NCBI GenBank assembly: GCA_002331045.1
Contig: DCYK01000032.1
Location: forward strand, 1-24,366
Direction: 5' to 3'
Length of the DNA stretch: 24,366 nucleotides
Origin: Candidatus Saccharibacteria bacterium UBA2112
GTDB lineage: Bacteria; Patescibacteriota; Saccharimonadia; Saccharimonadales; Saccharimonadaceae
Below are positions 1 to 6,545 of the stretch, one piece after another (the stretch's first letter is position 1; every line of letters starts with the position of its first letter). The notes beneath the pieces were generated by a model. The model was not told the DNA's origin, did no database searches, and worked only from the letters and a program-made list of their open reading frames with translations. Made by a program: the position numbers and the translations under genes.

Positions 1-1
1 A

Positions 2-499
2 AAGCCTGTCGAAAAAGAGACAGTAATGGCAGATTTCGCCTCAGGTAAGACTGATATCCTCGTGAGTACCACTGTCGTTGAAGTTGGCGTGGATGTTCCA
101 AACGCTACAATTATCATGATTGAGAATGCTGATCGGTTCGGCTTGGCGCAGTTGCATCAATTGCGCGGTCGCGTCGGTCGATCCGAGCATCAGAGCTATT
201 GCTATCTCATGATGTCTGATACCAATGCTCCGTCTAGGCGACTGCGCGAGATTGAAAAGTCAAATGATGGTTTTTATCTCGCAGAAGTTGATCTACGCCT
301 AAGGGGGCCGGGGGAAATTTACGGACGAGCTCAACATGGCGAGTTGAATTTACAAGTAGCAACTTTGGGCGACACGAGAATGATTGCGCGGGCCGGGCGT
401 GCCGCGCGAGCATTCGTCGAAAACGGTAAAGATTTGTTACAATACGAGCAGTTAGCGAAACAAGTAGAGAAATACCAGCGCTTAACAAAATTGAACTAA
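2..499 (+). CDS. recG: ATP-dependent DNA helicase RecG, C-terminal part (5' truncated by window edge)
   Basis: RecG is a superfamily 2 helicase that remodels stalled replication forks and branched recombination intermediates. The frame is open from position 2 and continues upstream of the window, so the ATG at 26 is an internal methionine. The visible 165 residues contain the end of the second RecA-like domain. Helicase motif V is seen in the stretch STTVVEVGVDVPNA and motif VI in QLHQLRGRVGRS. These are followed by LRLRGPGEIYGRAQHGE, which matches the RecG wedge-proximal TRG region (RecG usually reads RGPGDxxGxxQSG). The C-terminus ends normally at a TAA. The next gene starts nine bases later. 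Identification is from motif recognition; Mfd shares motifs V and VI, but the short C-terminal end and RGPGE segment fit RecG better. Confidence 0.93.
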   Translation, partial: KPVEKETVMADFASGKTDILVSTTVVEVGVDVPNATIIMIENADRFGLAQLHQLRGRVGRSEHQSYCYLMMSDTNAPSRRLREIEKSNDGFYLAEVDLRLRGPGEIYGRAQHGELNLQVATLGDTRMIARAGRAARAFVENGKDLLQYEQLAKQVEKYQRLTKLN

Positions 500-508
500 T
501 AACGCTTT

Positions 509-1330
509 ATGTATTCAGGAACAACGCTTCGGAATAAATCGGGCCGCATGATGGGTGTGCATCAGCGGATTGATCGTCGTGCCCATAAAGAATTAAGGCA
601 TCTGTTACCAAAACGACAGTATTTTCCAACATCAAGCAATATATTGCACTTCGAAGGCCTGAACGGCCCGGACGGCATAAAGCGCAAAAGCCCTGGTCAG
701 GATGAACCGTGGCACTATATTGACCCAACGGACCATGATGATAACGCACTGCGTGATATGATCAAGGATCACATGCATAATTTGACGAGTGCGCTAGTTG
801 CTGGTAATAAGGAGCGTGCAGCATTTGAAGCATCATGGCTGGCGCATGCAATTACGGATGGCTTGACACCTGCTCATCATTATCCACTGGAGGAAAAGCT
901 AACGGAGCTTCGTGACGGTGAAGGGCTAGAGACGCGCAACACAACGAGAAAGAAACTCGTTCTGCCTGGCAAAAGTCGTCGTCATCAGCTACTGAATAAT
1001 TGGGAGTTCTGGGGTGCAAAAGGAGTGATGACAACGCACTTTACCTTTGAGTGGGGGGTTGCTACGACACTCGCCACGGCACGGTTAAGCGGGACGGCAC
1101 CCTCAAGCAATGATATTGTTCGACTCAAGAATGAAGGGTTTATGGTACTCTTCGATGATGCCTTGCACCGCATCAAGTCACTGGAACTATACGAAGAGTT
1201 TGCCCGAGCAGGGTGGACGCGTCGTCTCGCGCGAGAAACTAAAGCTCGCTTGATTCCAGAGATTATCCGTACCGTAACATTAGCCTGGTACAGTTGTGCT
1301 GTCAGGGCAGCAGCCAGGAGCGGTAAGTGA
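509..1330 (+). CDS. Zn-dependent phospholipase C / S1-P1 nuclease-like protein
   Basis: This is a 273-residue protein with no obvious signal peptide or membrane segment. Its clearest feature is the motif H113-x3-D117-x3-P121-x-H123 within LAHAITDGLTPAHHYP. That pattern matches the metal-binding HxxxDxxxPxH signature of the zinc-dependent phospholipase C / S1-P1 nuclease fold. Other candidate metal ligands are H18, D22, H26, H47 and the WHYIDP segment at 68-73. The family hydrolyses phosphodiesters in phospholipids or single-stranded nucleic acid; the substrate here cannot be told. The absence of a signal peptide is unusual, as most family members are secreted. The start at 509 has no clear Shine-Dalgarno; ATGs at 548 or 551 (MMGVHQRID) are alternatives that keep all putative ligands. 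It lies between recG and rsmD and overlaps the rsmD start by 4 bases (GTGA), implying translational coupling. Confidence 0.6.
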   Translation: MYSGTTLRNKSGRMMGVHQRIDRRAHKELRHLLPKRQYFPTSSNILHFEGLNGPDGIKRKSPGQDEPWHYIDPTDHDDNALRDMIKDHMHNLTSALVAGNKERAAFEASWLAHAITDGLTPAHHYPLEEKLTELRDGEGLETRNTTRKKLVLPGKSRRHQLLNNWEFWGAKGVMTTHFTFEWGVATTLATARLSGTAPSSNDIVRLKNEGFMVLFDDALHRIKSLELYEEFARAGWTRRLARETKARLIPEIIRTVTLAWYSCAVRAAARSGK

Positions 1331-1872
1331 ATATTCGTGTCATAGCAGGAGAGTATGGTGGTCGAAAGCTTGTTGCACCGCCTGGACATAAAACGCATCC
1401 AATGGGTGAACGTATTCGAAATGCATTATTTAATAGCATTGGTGATGAGGTTAAAGGCGCGAGAGTACTCGATGCGTTTGCGGGTACAGGGGCAATCGGT
1501 ATAGAGGCACTCAGTCGTGGTTCCAGTCATGCAACCTTTGTAGAAAAAGATGGGAAAGCGTACCGTAGCGTCGTTGATAATATTACTACACTAGATATTG
1601 TGGATCATGCAAAAATGATTCGCGCTTCTGTCTCACAGTGGTTATCAACGTATGAGGGTGAGCAATTTGACATTATTTTTGCTGATCCGCCGTACCATGA
1701 TATGCAGTTATCCACAGTTACTCGATTGATGGGTCTTTTAAAACCTGGAGCGCTTATGGTATTATCGCACCCAGGAAGAGACGAGTGTCCGACCAGACCT
1801 GGAGTTGTTGTGGTGGACAATCGTAGTTATGGAGATGCGACGCTCGCCTTCTTCCGCCGAGAAGATGCCTGA
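1327..1872 (+). CDS. rsmD: 16S rRNA (guanine(966)-N2)-methyltransferase RsmD
   Basis: RsmD methylates the exocyclic amine of G966 in the 30S subunit, near the P site, using S-adenosylmethionine. The 181-residue protein begins with MNIRVIAGEYGGRKL, typical of the family. It carries the SAM-binding motif I in VLDAFAGTGAIGIEALSRG (about residues 47-65), an acidic motif II (FVEKD) and the catalytic ADPPY motif at about 119-123, characteristic of N6-adenine/N2-guanine methyltransferases. The length is standard (about 180-200). The start is GTG, overlapping the TGA of the upstream gene, so the two are probably translated together. Its last codons form the left arm of a short hairpin followed by six Ts, which may terminate the recG-rsmD transcript. 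Confidence 0.93.
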   Translation: MNIRVIAGEYGGRKLVAPPGHKTHPMGERIRNALFNSIGDEVKGARVLDAFAGTGAIGIEALSRGSSHATFVEKDGKAYRSVVDNITTLDIVDHAKMIRASVSQWLSTYEGEQFDIIFADPPYHDMQLSTVTRLMGLLKPGALMVLSHPGRDECPTRPGVVVVDNRSYGDATLAFFRREDA

Positions 1873-1887
1873 CGGGCATTCTTTTTT
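1863..1887 (+). terminator. Short rho-independent terminator overlapping the rsmD stop
   Basis: Five perfect base pairs (ATGCC at 1865-1869 with GGCAT at 1875-1879) plus an adjoining G-U pair enclose a 5-base loop and are followed by C and six Ts. The stem is short, so termination may be weak. It overlaps the rsmD stop codon. Confidence 0.45.
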
Positions 1888-1903
1888 ATGAGACAATAAT
1901 CAT

Positions 1904-2407
1904 ATGCGATTACTGGATATCACTCAGGAACAAAGCTTATCTGACTCCGGATTGAGTGTCTACGAGGGATGGAATGAGAAACTTGCCTGTGATCTGGTCG
2001 TGGCATCGGTCCAGCCGCACATCAAACGCTATACACCAAACGATGCCGCTAAACGATTCGTCAGTCTCGAAAGTGCGAACGAGTGGTATACAGTAAAAAA
2101 CCACACGACATATTCGCTCTATCATAGTGATACCCTGGCAGGAATCATTTGGTTTCGGCCAGGCCCTAAGCCTGAGTTAGGGGCGGAGTACTCTTTTGCT
2201 ATTCGCTTGTACGAAGATGCTATTGGTAAAGGCCTCGCGTATCCCTTTGCTAGAATCGCTCATCATGATTATGCTGTAAAAGTTGGACTACTCACAGTAT
2301 GGCTTGAAACAGATGGCGATAATGCCGCAGCCCTTCACTTGTACAAAAAGCTTGGGTATCAAAAAGTCGGCGAACATGACGGTCGCATCACAATGGTAAA
2401 AAAATAA
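1904..2407 (+). CDS. GNAT family N-acetyltransferase
   Basis: This 167-residue protein has the Gcn5-related acetyltransferase fold signature. Motif A is visible as DAIGKGLAYPFARIAHHDYA (the Q/R-x-x-G-x-G/A acetyl-CoA pyrophosphate loop, here GKGLA). Motif B follows as a C-terminal strand-helix, VWLETDGDNAAALHLYKKLGYQKVG, typical of GNATs in which the N-A-A-A-L-x-L-Y-x-K-x-G-Y segment closes over the substrate. It should transfer an acetyl group from acetyl-CoA to an amine; the acceptor cannot be predicted. It follows rsmD after 31 bases that contain a short terminator. An AATAAT box lies just before the ATG and no Shine-Dalgarno is seen, so it may be read from a leaderless transcript. A strong bidirectional hairpin directly follows its TAA. 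Confidence 0.82.
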   Translation: MRLLDITQEQSLSDSGLSVYEGWNEKLACDLVVASVQPHIKRYTPNDAAKRFVSLESANEWYTVKNHTTYSLYHSDTLAGIIWFRPGPKPELGAEYSFAIRLYEDAIGKGLAYPFARIAHHDYAVKVGLLTVWLETDGDNAAALHLYKKLGYQKVGEHDGRITMVKK

Positions 2408-2438
2408 AATCGACTCGATGAGATCTGAGTCGATTTTT
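2406..2438. terminator. Bidirectional rho-independent terminator
   Basis: AAAATCGACTC (2406-2416) pairs with GAGTCGATTTT within 2427-2437 across a 10-base loop, and a T run follows on the plus strand. The complementary A run at the left end gives a T run on the minus strand. It can end both the plus-strand GNAT gene and the minus-strand tRNA-Leu. Confidence 0.85.
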
Positions 2439-2448
2439 TGCTCTATCT

Positions 2449-2533
2449 TGGTGCGGATGAAAGGACTTGAACCTTCACGCCTTGCGGCACATGCTCCTAA
2501 GGCATGCGTGTCTACCAATTCCACCACATCCGC
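2449..2533 (-). tRNA. tRNA-Leu (anticodon UAG)
   Basis: Read on the minus strand, the gene starts with the acceptor arm GCGGATG, which pairs with CATCCGC at the 3' end. The D arm is GGTGGAATTGGTAGACAC-like. The anticodon stem-loop CATGC-CTTAGGA-GCATG has the anticodon TAG. A class II long variable arm GCC-GCAA-GGC is present, and the T arm contains GGTTCAAGTCC. Discriminator A and a genome-encoded CCA are present (2449-2451). The long variable arm and discriminator A73 support leucine. It reads CUA and, by wobble, probably other CUN codons. Confidence 0.96.
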
Positions 2534-2541
2534 GTGATAAA

Positions 2542-2547
2542 AGTATA
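2542..2547 (-). promoter_or_regulatory. -10 box for tRNA-Leu(UAG)
   Basis: A perfect-looking TATACT -10 element lies on the minus strand 8 bases before the tRNA 5' end, so transcription would start 1-3 bases before the mature tRNA. No good -35 hexamer is visible. Confidence 0.55.
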
Positions 2548-2610
2548 CGAAGACAATCATAGCAGATTTAGACCCGTTGCGCCAGGGGTATTCTCTCGTG
2601 ATTTCGCTTG

Positions 2611-2619
2611 TGCTATCAT
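2611..2619 (+). promoter_or_regulatory. Extended -10 promoter (TGCTATCAT), predicted leaderless start
   Basis: TG-C-TATCAT forms an extended -10 element ending 8 bases before the ATG at 2628. Start of transcription is expected at about 2626, so the mRNA would have at most 2 nt before the start codon. No Shine-Dalgarno is present upstream of the ATG. Confidence 0.65.
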
Positions 2620-2627
2620 AAAGACAA

Positions 2628-4262
2628 ATGAGTAAAGTATCAGAATATCTCAATGAACACTTACAGGGAGAGGTGACAACGAACGATAGTGTTCGTCGGA
2701 GCTTTTCAACGGATGGCAGTGTACTAACAATAACACCTGATATGGTCGTGTTTCCACGATCAACGAGCGACATTCGTAAAGTGGCTCGCTTTTCGTGGCA
2801 ACTAGCCGAAAAGGGCCACGTACTCCCCATGACGCCTCGTGGGAGTGGAACTGACCAGACGGGTGCTGCAATAGGTAGTGGTGTTATCATTGACATGCAG
2901 GCACATATGGATGCAATATTCGAGGTTGACGTGAAACAGCGTCTCGTACGTGCACAACCAGGGGTGACGTCTAAGGCGTTGAACGAAGCATTGAAGTTAC
3001 ACGGACTTTACATCCCGGCATTTCCTGCCTCGCAGAGTTACAGTACGATTGGCGGGGCTATCGCTAATAATGCAAGTGGTATCCTGTCGGGAAAGTATGG
3101 AGCGATGGCGGACTGGGTCTACCAGCTAGAAGTAGTACTGGCGAACGGCGATGTTATACAAACGGGTCGGATAAAAAAACGTGATGTTGCCCGTAAGAAA
3201 GGGCTGCAAACATTCGAAGGAGAGATTTACCGGGGCGTCGACAACCTCATAGCAGACAGTCAGGAGCTTATACAGACACTAGCGGTCGAGGAGCGTGATA
3301 ATGCGGGCTATAATATTCCAGCGGTCAGGCAGCGAAACGGATCAGTCGATCTCGCACCACTCTTCATAGGAGGGCAGGGAACGCTAGGCATTATCTCTGA
3401 GGTAATTCTGAGGGCCGAGTCACTACCGGAAAAACCATTGATTGGTGCGATCGCGTTTACTGATCACGAATCGGCACGGGATGGCATGGACGTTTTGCGG
3501 CAATTTAATCCTGCAATCATGGAACTTATTGATGGCGCATTATTCGAGACCGTCGTAGCTCAGGGGAGCCGCTACCAGTTCTATAGTGATGCGAGCGAGA
3601 ATGGAAGTGTCGCAGCTGTAGTATATATTGAATTTGATGATAAGAGTGGTCGCGTAAAAAGGAAGGCTGGCAAAAAAATTGCAAAACACTTTAAGGATAC
3701 CTCTGCATATGTTGTCCTAGAGAGTGATGAAGAAAAGGCGCAATCTTTACGTGAACTACTACATGTGCCTGCTGCAGTCACGTTTTCTGACCAAAAGAAT
3801 ATCTATGCGCCTGGTTTTCTTAATGGTGCTTATGTACCTCCTGAGCGATTTGAGGAATTTGCTAGAGAGGTTGTCGAGATTGAGAAGAAGCGACATGTTG
3901 CCTTGCCGCTTTCTGGGCATGCTGATCAGAATGTGTACTATGCATACCCAATGCTTGACTTTCACAAGGCCGCTGACAGGCAAAAGATTTTTAAGCTACT
4001 TGAAGAATGGTCACTTGCGGTCGCCAGCCACGGGGGTCATATCATTGGTGAAGCCGGCGAGGGACGGCTAAAAGCGCCCTATGCCTACGGTGTTCTAGAT
4101 GATGATGTCAAAAAAATATATGATGATATTCGAGAAATCTTTGATCCGCAGGGGATTATGAATACGGGTGTTAAACAGGATATCGATCAAAAACAACTGA
4201 GCAAATGGTTGCGCAACGACTACGACAGTAGTGACTTTGTACGATTTGGTGCGCCAAACTAG
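2628..4262 (+). CDS. FAD-binding oxidoreductase, GlcD / D-lactate dehydrogenase-like
   Basis: This 544-residue flavoprotein belongs to the PCMH-type FAD-binding family with a FAD-linked oxidase C-terminal domain (GlcD, D-lactate or 2-hydroxyacid dehydrogenases). The N-terminal FAD domain (about 35-265) shows RGSGTDQTGAAIGSG at 71-85, the IGGAIANNASG diphosphate segment near 140 and FIGGQGTLGIISEV near 247-260. The C-terminal domain (about 280-535) shows SGHADQNVYYAYP, which replaces the usual GHxGDGN metal/substrate motif, and IIGEAGEGRLKAPY, close to the family's SGEHGxGxxK. It ends with the common EIFDPQGIMNTG segment. The likely reaction is oxidation of a 2-hydroxyacid with electrons passed to an unknown acceptor. 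No signal peptide, membrane helix or iron-sulphur motif is seen. It is a single-gene transcription unit. The altered histidine motifs make the exact substrate uncertain. Confidence 0.85.
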   Translation: MSKVSEYLNEHLQGEVTTNDSVRRSFSTDGSVLTITPDMVVFPRSTSDIRKVARFSWQLAEKGHVLPMTPRGSGTDQTGAAIGSGVIIDMQAHMDAIFEVDVKQRLVRAQPGVTSKALNEALKLHGLYIPAFPASQSYSTIGGAIANNASGILSGKYGAMADWVYQLEVVLANGDVIQTGRIKKRDVARKKGLQTFEGEIYRGVDNLIADSQELIQTLAVEERDNAGYNIPAVRQRNGSVDLAPLFIGGQGTLGIISEVILRAESLPEKPLIGAIAFTDHESARDGMDVLRQFNPAIMELIDGALFETVVAQGSRYQFYSDASENGSVAAVVYIEFDDKSGRVKRKAGKKIAKHFKDTSAYVVLESDEEKAQSLRELLHVPAAVTFSDQKNIYAPGFLNGAYVPPERFEEFAREVVEIEKKRHVALPLSGHADQNVYYAYPMLDFHKAADRQKIFKLLEEWSLAVASHGGHIIGEAGEGRLKAPYAYGVLDDDVKKIYDDIREIFDPQGIMNTGVKQDIDQKQLSKWLRNDYDSSDFVRFGAPN

Positions 4263-4279
4263 GCAGACTCAATAAGTCA

Positions 4280-4307
4280 TTTACTTTTAGTAATTATATG
4301 CTATAAT
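4280..4307 (+). promoter_or_regulatory. Promoter of the GC-rich secreted-protein gene
   Basis: TTTACT (4280-4285), a 16-base spacer and a consensus TATAAT (4302-4307) preceded by TGC make a strong promoter with an extended -10. The predicted start is near 4314, giving a leader of about 44 nt. Confidence 0.75.
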
Positions 4308-4357
4308 ATACTTCATGGGCATGGTGCTCACCAGGCAATGTTGATTCGAGGAGGATC

Positions 4358-4858
4358 ATGGGTAATTCCTGGACGCGAAGGCTTTCGCTTGCCGGAGTGG
4401 CGCTGGCTGTAGTAGTGGCGGCACTTATTGCAAGTGGGGCTACTGCGAAATCGCAGCCGCTGTCCATCACTGCGTTCGACCGGCACTCGCTGTCATGCGG
4501 GAGTTCGTACGAAGCCAATCCGCAGCAGTTGACGCTCACTTTCTACGGAGAGTGGCGCGGTGAGTCCGGGGTGTGGTTTACTATCGCGCCCGAGGCGTGG
4601 GTGTCATTGGAGGATACAGCAATCTGGATCAACGGCGAATTGCAGCCACGGTCCATGATCGCTTGGATACCTCCATGGGACGGCGTCATCGGACACGAAC
4701 CGACAGTGATGGCAACAGTGTCGAATCTGCAGTTTGGCGACGGCGATTACTACTTTCTGGTTGGTACGGCTTCGTCCGGCCTATCGAGAGTAGCGGTCGG
4801 CTCCGCGCGTGTCGTGGAGCAGTGCACCTTCACCGGTAACCCGCTGCCCGTTCGCTAG
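4358..4858 (+). CDS. Secreted protein of unknown function, GC-rich
   Basis: This 166-residue protein is not recognised. It begins with a classic signal peptide: RR at residues 7-8, a hydrophobic core (about 10-26) and a probable signal peptidase site around ASGATA-KS (about residue 31). The mature part is about 135 residues and looks beta-rich. It has only two cysteines, in the segments LSCGSS and EQCTF near the ends, which could form one disulphide. A purified-domain-like secreted beta-sandwich is possible but not shown. Two sampled 60-base stretches are about 58-62% GC, against about 40% in a sample of the upstream gene, suggesting recent acquisition. It has its own extended -10 promoter, a strong Shine-Dalgarno GAGGAGG three bases before the ATG and a GC-rich terminator, so it forms an isolated unit between two plus-strand-unrelated genes. 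An 88-residue ORF in another frame (4573-4839) is a shadow. Confidence 0.75.
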   Translation: MGNSWTRRLSLAGVALAVVVAALIASGATAKSQPLSITAFDRHSLSCGSSYEANPQQLTLTFYGEWRGESGVWFTIAPEAWVSLEDTAIWINGELQPRSMIAWIPPWDGVIGHEPTVMATVSNLQFGDGDYYFLVGTASSGLSRVAVGSARVVEQCTFTGNPLPVR

Positions 4859-4870
4859 CCACGCGGACAT

Positions 4871-4927
4871 AAAGCCCCGAAGGGACGCATTGCCGTGAGG
4901 CAACGTATCCCCTTCGGGGCTTTCTTC
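4871..4927 (+). terminator. Strong branched rho-independent terminator
   Basis: A perfect 14-bp stem (4871-4884 with 4910-4923, core GCCCCGAAGGG) is topped by a second stem (ACG and TTGCC at 4885-4894 pairing with GGCAA and CGT at 4899-4906) closed by a GTGA tetraloop. A pyrimidine-rich tail TTTCTTCCTT follows. It ends the secreted-protein unit. Confidence 0.88.
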
Positions 4928-4959
4928 CTTGTACGGGTAAAAGTTATTTTATTGCTATT

Positions 4960-4990
4960 AAAATAAGTCGGCATTGAGTCGACTTATTTT
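4960..4990 (-). terminator. Terminator for tRNA-Leu(CAG)
   Basis: AAAATAAGTCG (4960-4970) pairs with CGACTTATTTT (4980-4990) around a 9-base loop. On the minus strand the stem ends in a T run just downstream of the tRNA 3' end. The stem also gives Ts on the plus strand, so it may act both ways. Confidence 0.75.
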
Positions 4991-4992
4991 CG

Positions 4993-5079
4993 TGGTGCGG
5001 ATGAGAGGACTTGAACCTCCACGAGATTGCTCTCACTAGCACCTGAAGCTAGCGCGTCTACCAATTCCGCCACATCCGC
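4993..5079 (-). tRNA. tRNA-Leu (anticodon CAG)
   Basis: Read on the minus strand, the acceptor stem GCGGATG/CATCCGC is identical to that of the tRNA-Leu(UAG) at 2449-2533. The anticodon stem-loop is CTAGC-TTCAGGT-GCTAG with anticodon CAG. The class II variable arm is GAGA-GCAA-TCTC. The T arm contains GGTTCAAGTCC, and a CCA end is encoded (4993-4995). It reads CUG codons and is partly redundant with the UAG isoacceptor. Confidence 0.96.
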
Positions 5080-5097
5080 AAATTACGATACTCAAAG

Positions 5098-5126
5098 AGT
5101 ATAACGTAACTCAGCTAACGGGGCAA
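5098..5126 (-). promoter_or_regulatory. Promoter of tRNA-Leu(CAG)
   Basis: On the minus strand TTGCCC (5126-5121), a 17-base spacer and TATACT (5103-5098) form a near-consensus promoter. The predicted start is near 5091, about 12 bases before the mature tRNA. The -35 overlaps the region just after the membrane-protein stop codon. Confidence 0.75.
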
Positions 5127-5134
5127 CAACTGGT

Positions 5135-5944
5135 CTATGGGTTAATTTCGCCACCCAGTGTAAGGCCGATGCCCAGTGCAACAACAAAAATCAGTATAAA
5201 GATAATGACGATAGCTGGCAAAAAGAGCGAGAGCCAAGATAGCCAGTGCGCCTCGGGTTTTTTATCACCAACTTTCTCGAACTGCTGGTACAAGATTGCA
5301 TTAACTCCAGTCGAGACGAGCGAACCAAGTACGCCGAGCGTCAAAAGGTTAAAAATCATATTCGATCCGAATGTTGTGATCCAGCCATTTTTTGTTAATT
5401 TTAGGCTTTCTTTGATCGCTGCATTGCCGCGAAGGTTCTTGCTCGTATCGTAAAAGGCAACACCAGCTAGGCTATAGCGAATTGAGAAATAGATGCCAGG
5501 GATGATGAACAGGAGTGTCCAGAGGAGCACCTTGATGAATATAATTACCTGTAGCCAGACGAAGCTCCATAAATGATCAAAAGCTGTACGAAATGCTTCA
5601 CCGAGAGGCACAGCCTTACCTTTGGCAATTTGAGCTGATGCGTAAGCCGATACGCCAGCAAAAAGTGCGCTGATCATGATAAATGCCAGGCCAATAATTG
5701 CCACGGTAGCAATAGCAAGTGCCCATTGTTCGGGTGTCCAACCGGAAACGGTGCTCATGAAGCGCTCGCCATCATAATTCGTGTCATCCGTGCGATCAGG
5801 ACCACTGATAAAGAACGAGAGGACCGAGAAAATGATCATCACCGCAGCAACACCACGTGCGAGATCAAAGAGTAAGGTTATGCCGTTCGTTGCTATAAAG
5901 AACGGATTGTTTTCATAGGTTGTTTTGGGTTGTTTGCTTGCCAT
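5135..5944 (-). CDS. Multi-pass membrane protein, DUF975 / GPDPase-membrane-domain-like
   Basis: This 269-residue integral membrane protein has about five hydrophobic segments (roughly residues 23-48, 75-105, 128-158, 195-217 and 235-262). The central part contains LLFIIPGIYFSIRYSLAG followed by FYD and AIKESLKLTKNGW. This resembles the conserved core of the DUF975 and glycerophosphodiester-phosphodiesterase membrane-domain families, in which a P-G-I-x-x-x-x-R/K-Y-S segment precedes an A-I-x-x-S helix. No catalytic function is known for that domain. Its start has no Shine-Dalgarno; an extended -10 (TG-A-TATACT on the minus strand) ends 9 bases before the ATG, predicting a nearly leaderless mRNA. 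It is divergent from the trmH-like gene, sharing a 49-base intergenic region, and the tRNA-Leu(CAG) lies downstream on the same strand. Confidence 0.72.
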   Translation of the reverse strand: MASKQPKTTYENNPFFIATNGITLLFDLARGVAAVMIIFSVLSFFISGPDRTDDTNYDGERFMSTVSGWTPEQWALAIATVAIIGLAFIMISALFAGVSAYASAQIAKGKAVPLGEAFRTAFDHLWSFVWLQVIIFIKVLLWTLLFIIPGIYFSIRYSLAGVAFYDTSKNLRGNAAIKESLKLTKNGWITTFGSNMIFNLLTLGVLGSLVSTGVNAILYQQFEKVGDKKPEAHWLSWLSLFLPAIVIIFILIFVVALGIGLTLGGEINP

Positions 5945-5953
5945 AATGCTTTT

Positions 5954-5962
5954 AGTATATCA
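5954..5962 (-). promoter_or_regulatory. Extended -10 of the membrane-protein gene
   Basis: Minus-strand TG-A-TATACT; the hexamer occupies 5959 down to 5954. The predicted start at about 5947 is 3 nt from the ATG (5944), and no Shine-Dalgarno is present. Confidence 0.65.
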
Positions 5963-5978
5963 AGAAAACCCTGAGGGC

Positions 5979-5987
5979 TGCTAGACT
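5979..5987 (+). promoter_or_regulatory. Extended -10 of the trmH-family gene, predicted leaderless
   Basis: TG-C-TAGACT ends 6 bases before the ATG at 5994, so the expected +1 coincides with the A of the start codon. It is divergent from the promoter at 5954-5962. Confidence 0.6.
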
Positions 5988-5993
5988 AAATAT

Positions 5994-6521
5994 ATGGCCG
6001 AGGACAAACGAAATGTCACCGATGAGTTTCGCGGAATGAGCGTCGATGACATTAGAAAAACACTGGATACAAAGCGACATTTACTCCAGATAGCTGTTGA
6101 AAATCTGGAACGGGATTTCAATATGGGCACGATCGTTCGTAGTGCAAATGCGTTTAATGTCGCTAAAGTGCATGTCATTGGTCGGCGACAGTGGAATAAG
6201 CGCGGCGCGATGGCGACAGATCTGTATATGAATGTACAGTATCATCCAACGATCGATGATTTTTTGGACACAGCACAGGATTACCATGTGATCGGTGTTG
6301 ATAATATCGAGGGTAGCGTACCGCTACATAGCGTTGCATTGCCTGAAAAGACCGTGCTTGTCTTTGGCAGCGAAGGGACTGGCCTCAGCCGCGATATGGC
6401 GGCTGTTTGTGAACAGATCGTGGCGATCGAACAATTTGGTAGCACTCGTTCGGTCAATGTCGGCGTTGCAGCGGGGATTGTGATGTATACATGGTTGCAG
6501 CGACACACACTCAAAAGATAG
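5994..6521 (+). CDS. TrmH/SpoU family RNA 2'-O-methyltransferase
   Basis: This 175-residue protein has all three SPOUT motifs of the TrmH (SpoU) family. Motif 1 is N43-MGTIVRSANAF, with the catalytic arginine in the VRSANAF stretch. Motif 2 is VFGSEGTGLS (about 123-132), and motif 3 is STRSVNVGVAAGIVMY (about 150-165). Together these form the knotted SAM-binding site. The enzyme should 2'-O-methylate a ribose in tRNA or rRNA; which nucleotide cannot be told. It is short, lacking the N-terminal substrate-binding extension of RlmB or the long C-terminal tail of TrmH. A 20-residue region before motif 1 is predicted helical. The gene appears to be read from a leaderless mRNA. Confidence 0.88.
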   Translation: MAEDKRNVTDEFRGMSVDDIRKTLDTKRHLLQIAVENLERDFNMGTIVRSANAFNVAKVHVIGRRQWNKRGAMATDLYMNVQYHPTIDDFLDTAQDYHVIGVDNIEGSVPLHSVALPEKTVLVFGSEGTGLSRDMAAVCEQIVAIEQFGSTRSVNVGVAAGIVMYTWLQRHTLKR

Positions 6522-6530
6522 TCAATCACC

Positions 6531-6539
6531 TGCTATGAT
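6531..6539 (+). promoter_or_regulatory. Extended -10 (TGCTATGAT), predicted leaderless start
   Basis: TG-C-TATGAT ends 6 bases before the ATG at 6546, placing the expected +1 on the A of the ATG. It lies directly after the trmH-family stop codon. No Shine-Dalgarno is present. Confidence 0.65.
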
Positions 6540-6545
6540 TAAAAG

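Noticed and set aside
3724..4071. 115-residue ORF inside the FAD oxidoreductase
   Set aside because: Alternative frame of a clearly conserved coding region; its sequence is not protein-like.
4573..4839. 88-residue ORF in another frame inside the GC-rich gene
   Set aside because: It lacks a ribosome binding site and lies wholly within the secreted-protein frame, which has signal peptide, promoter and Shine-Dalgarno; a GC-rich shadow.
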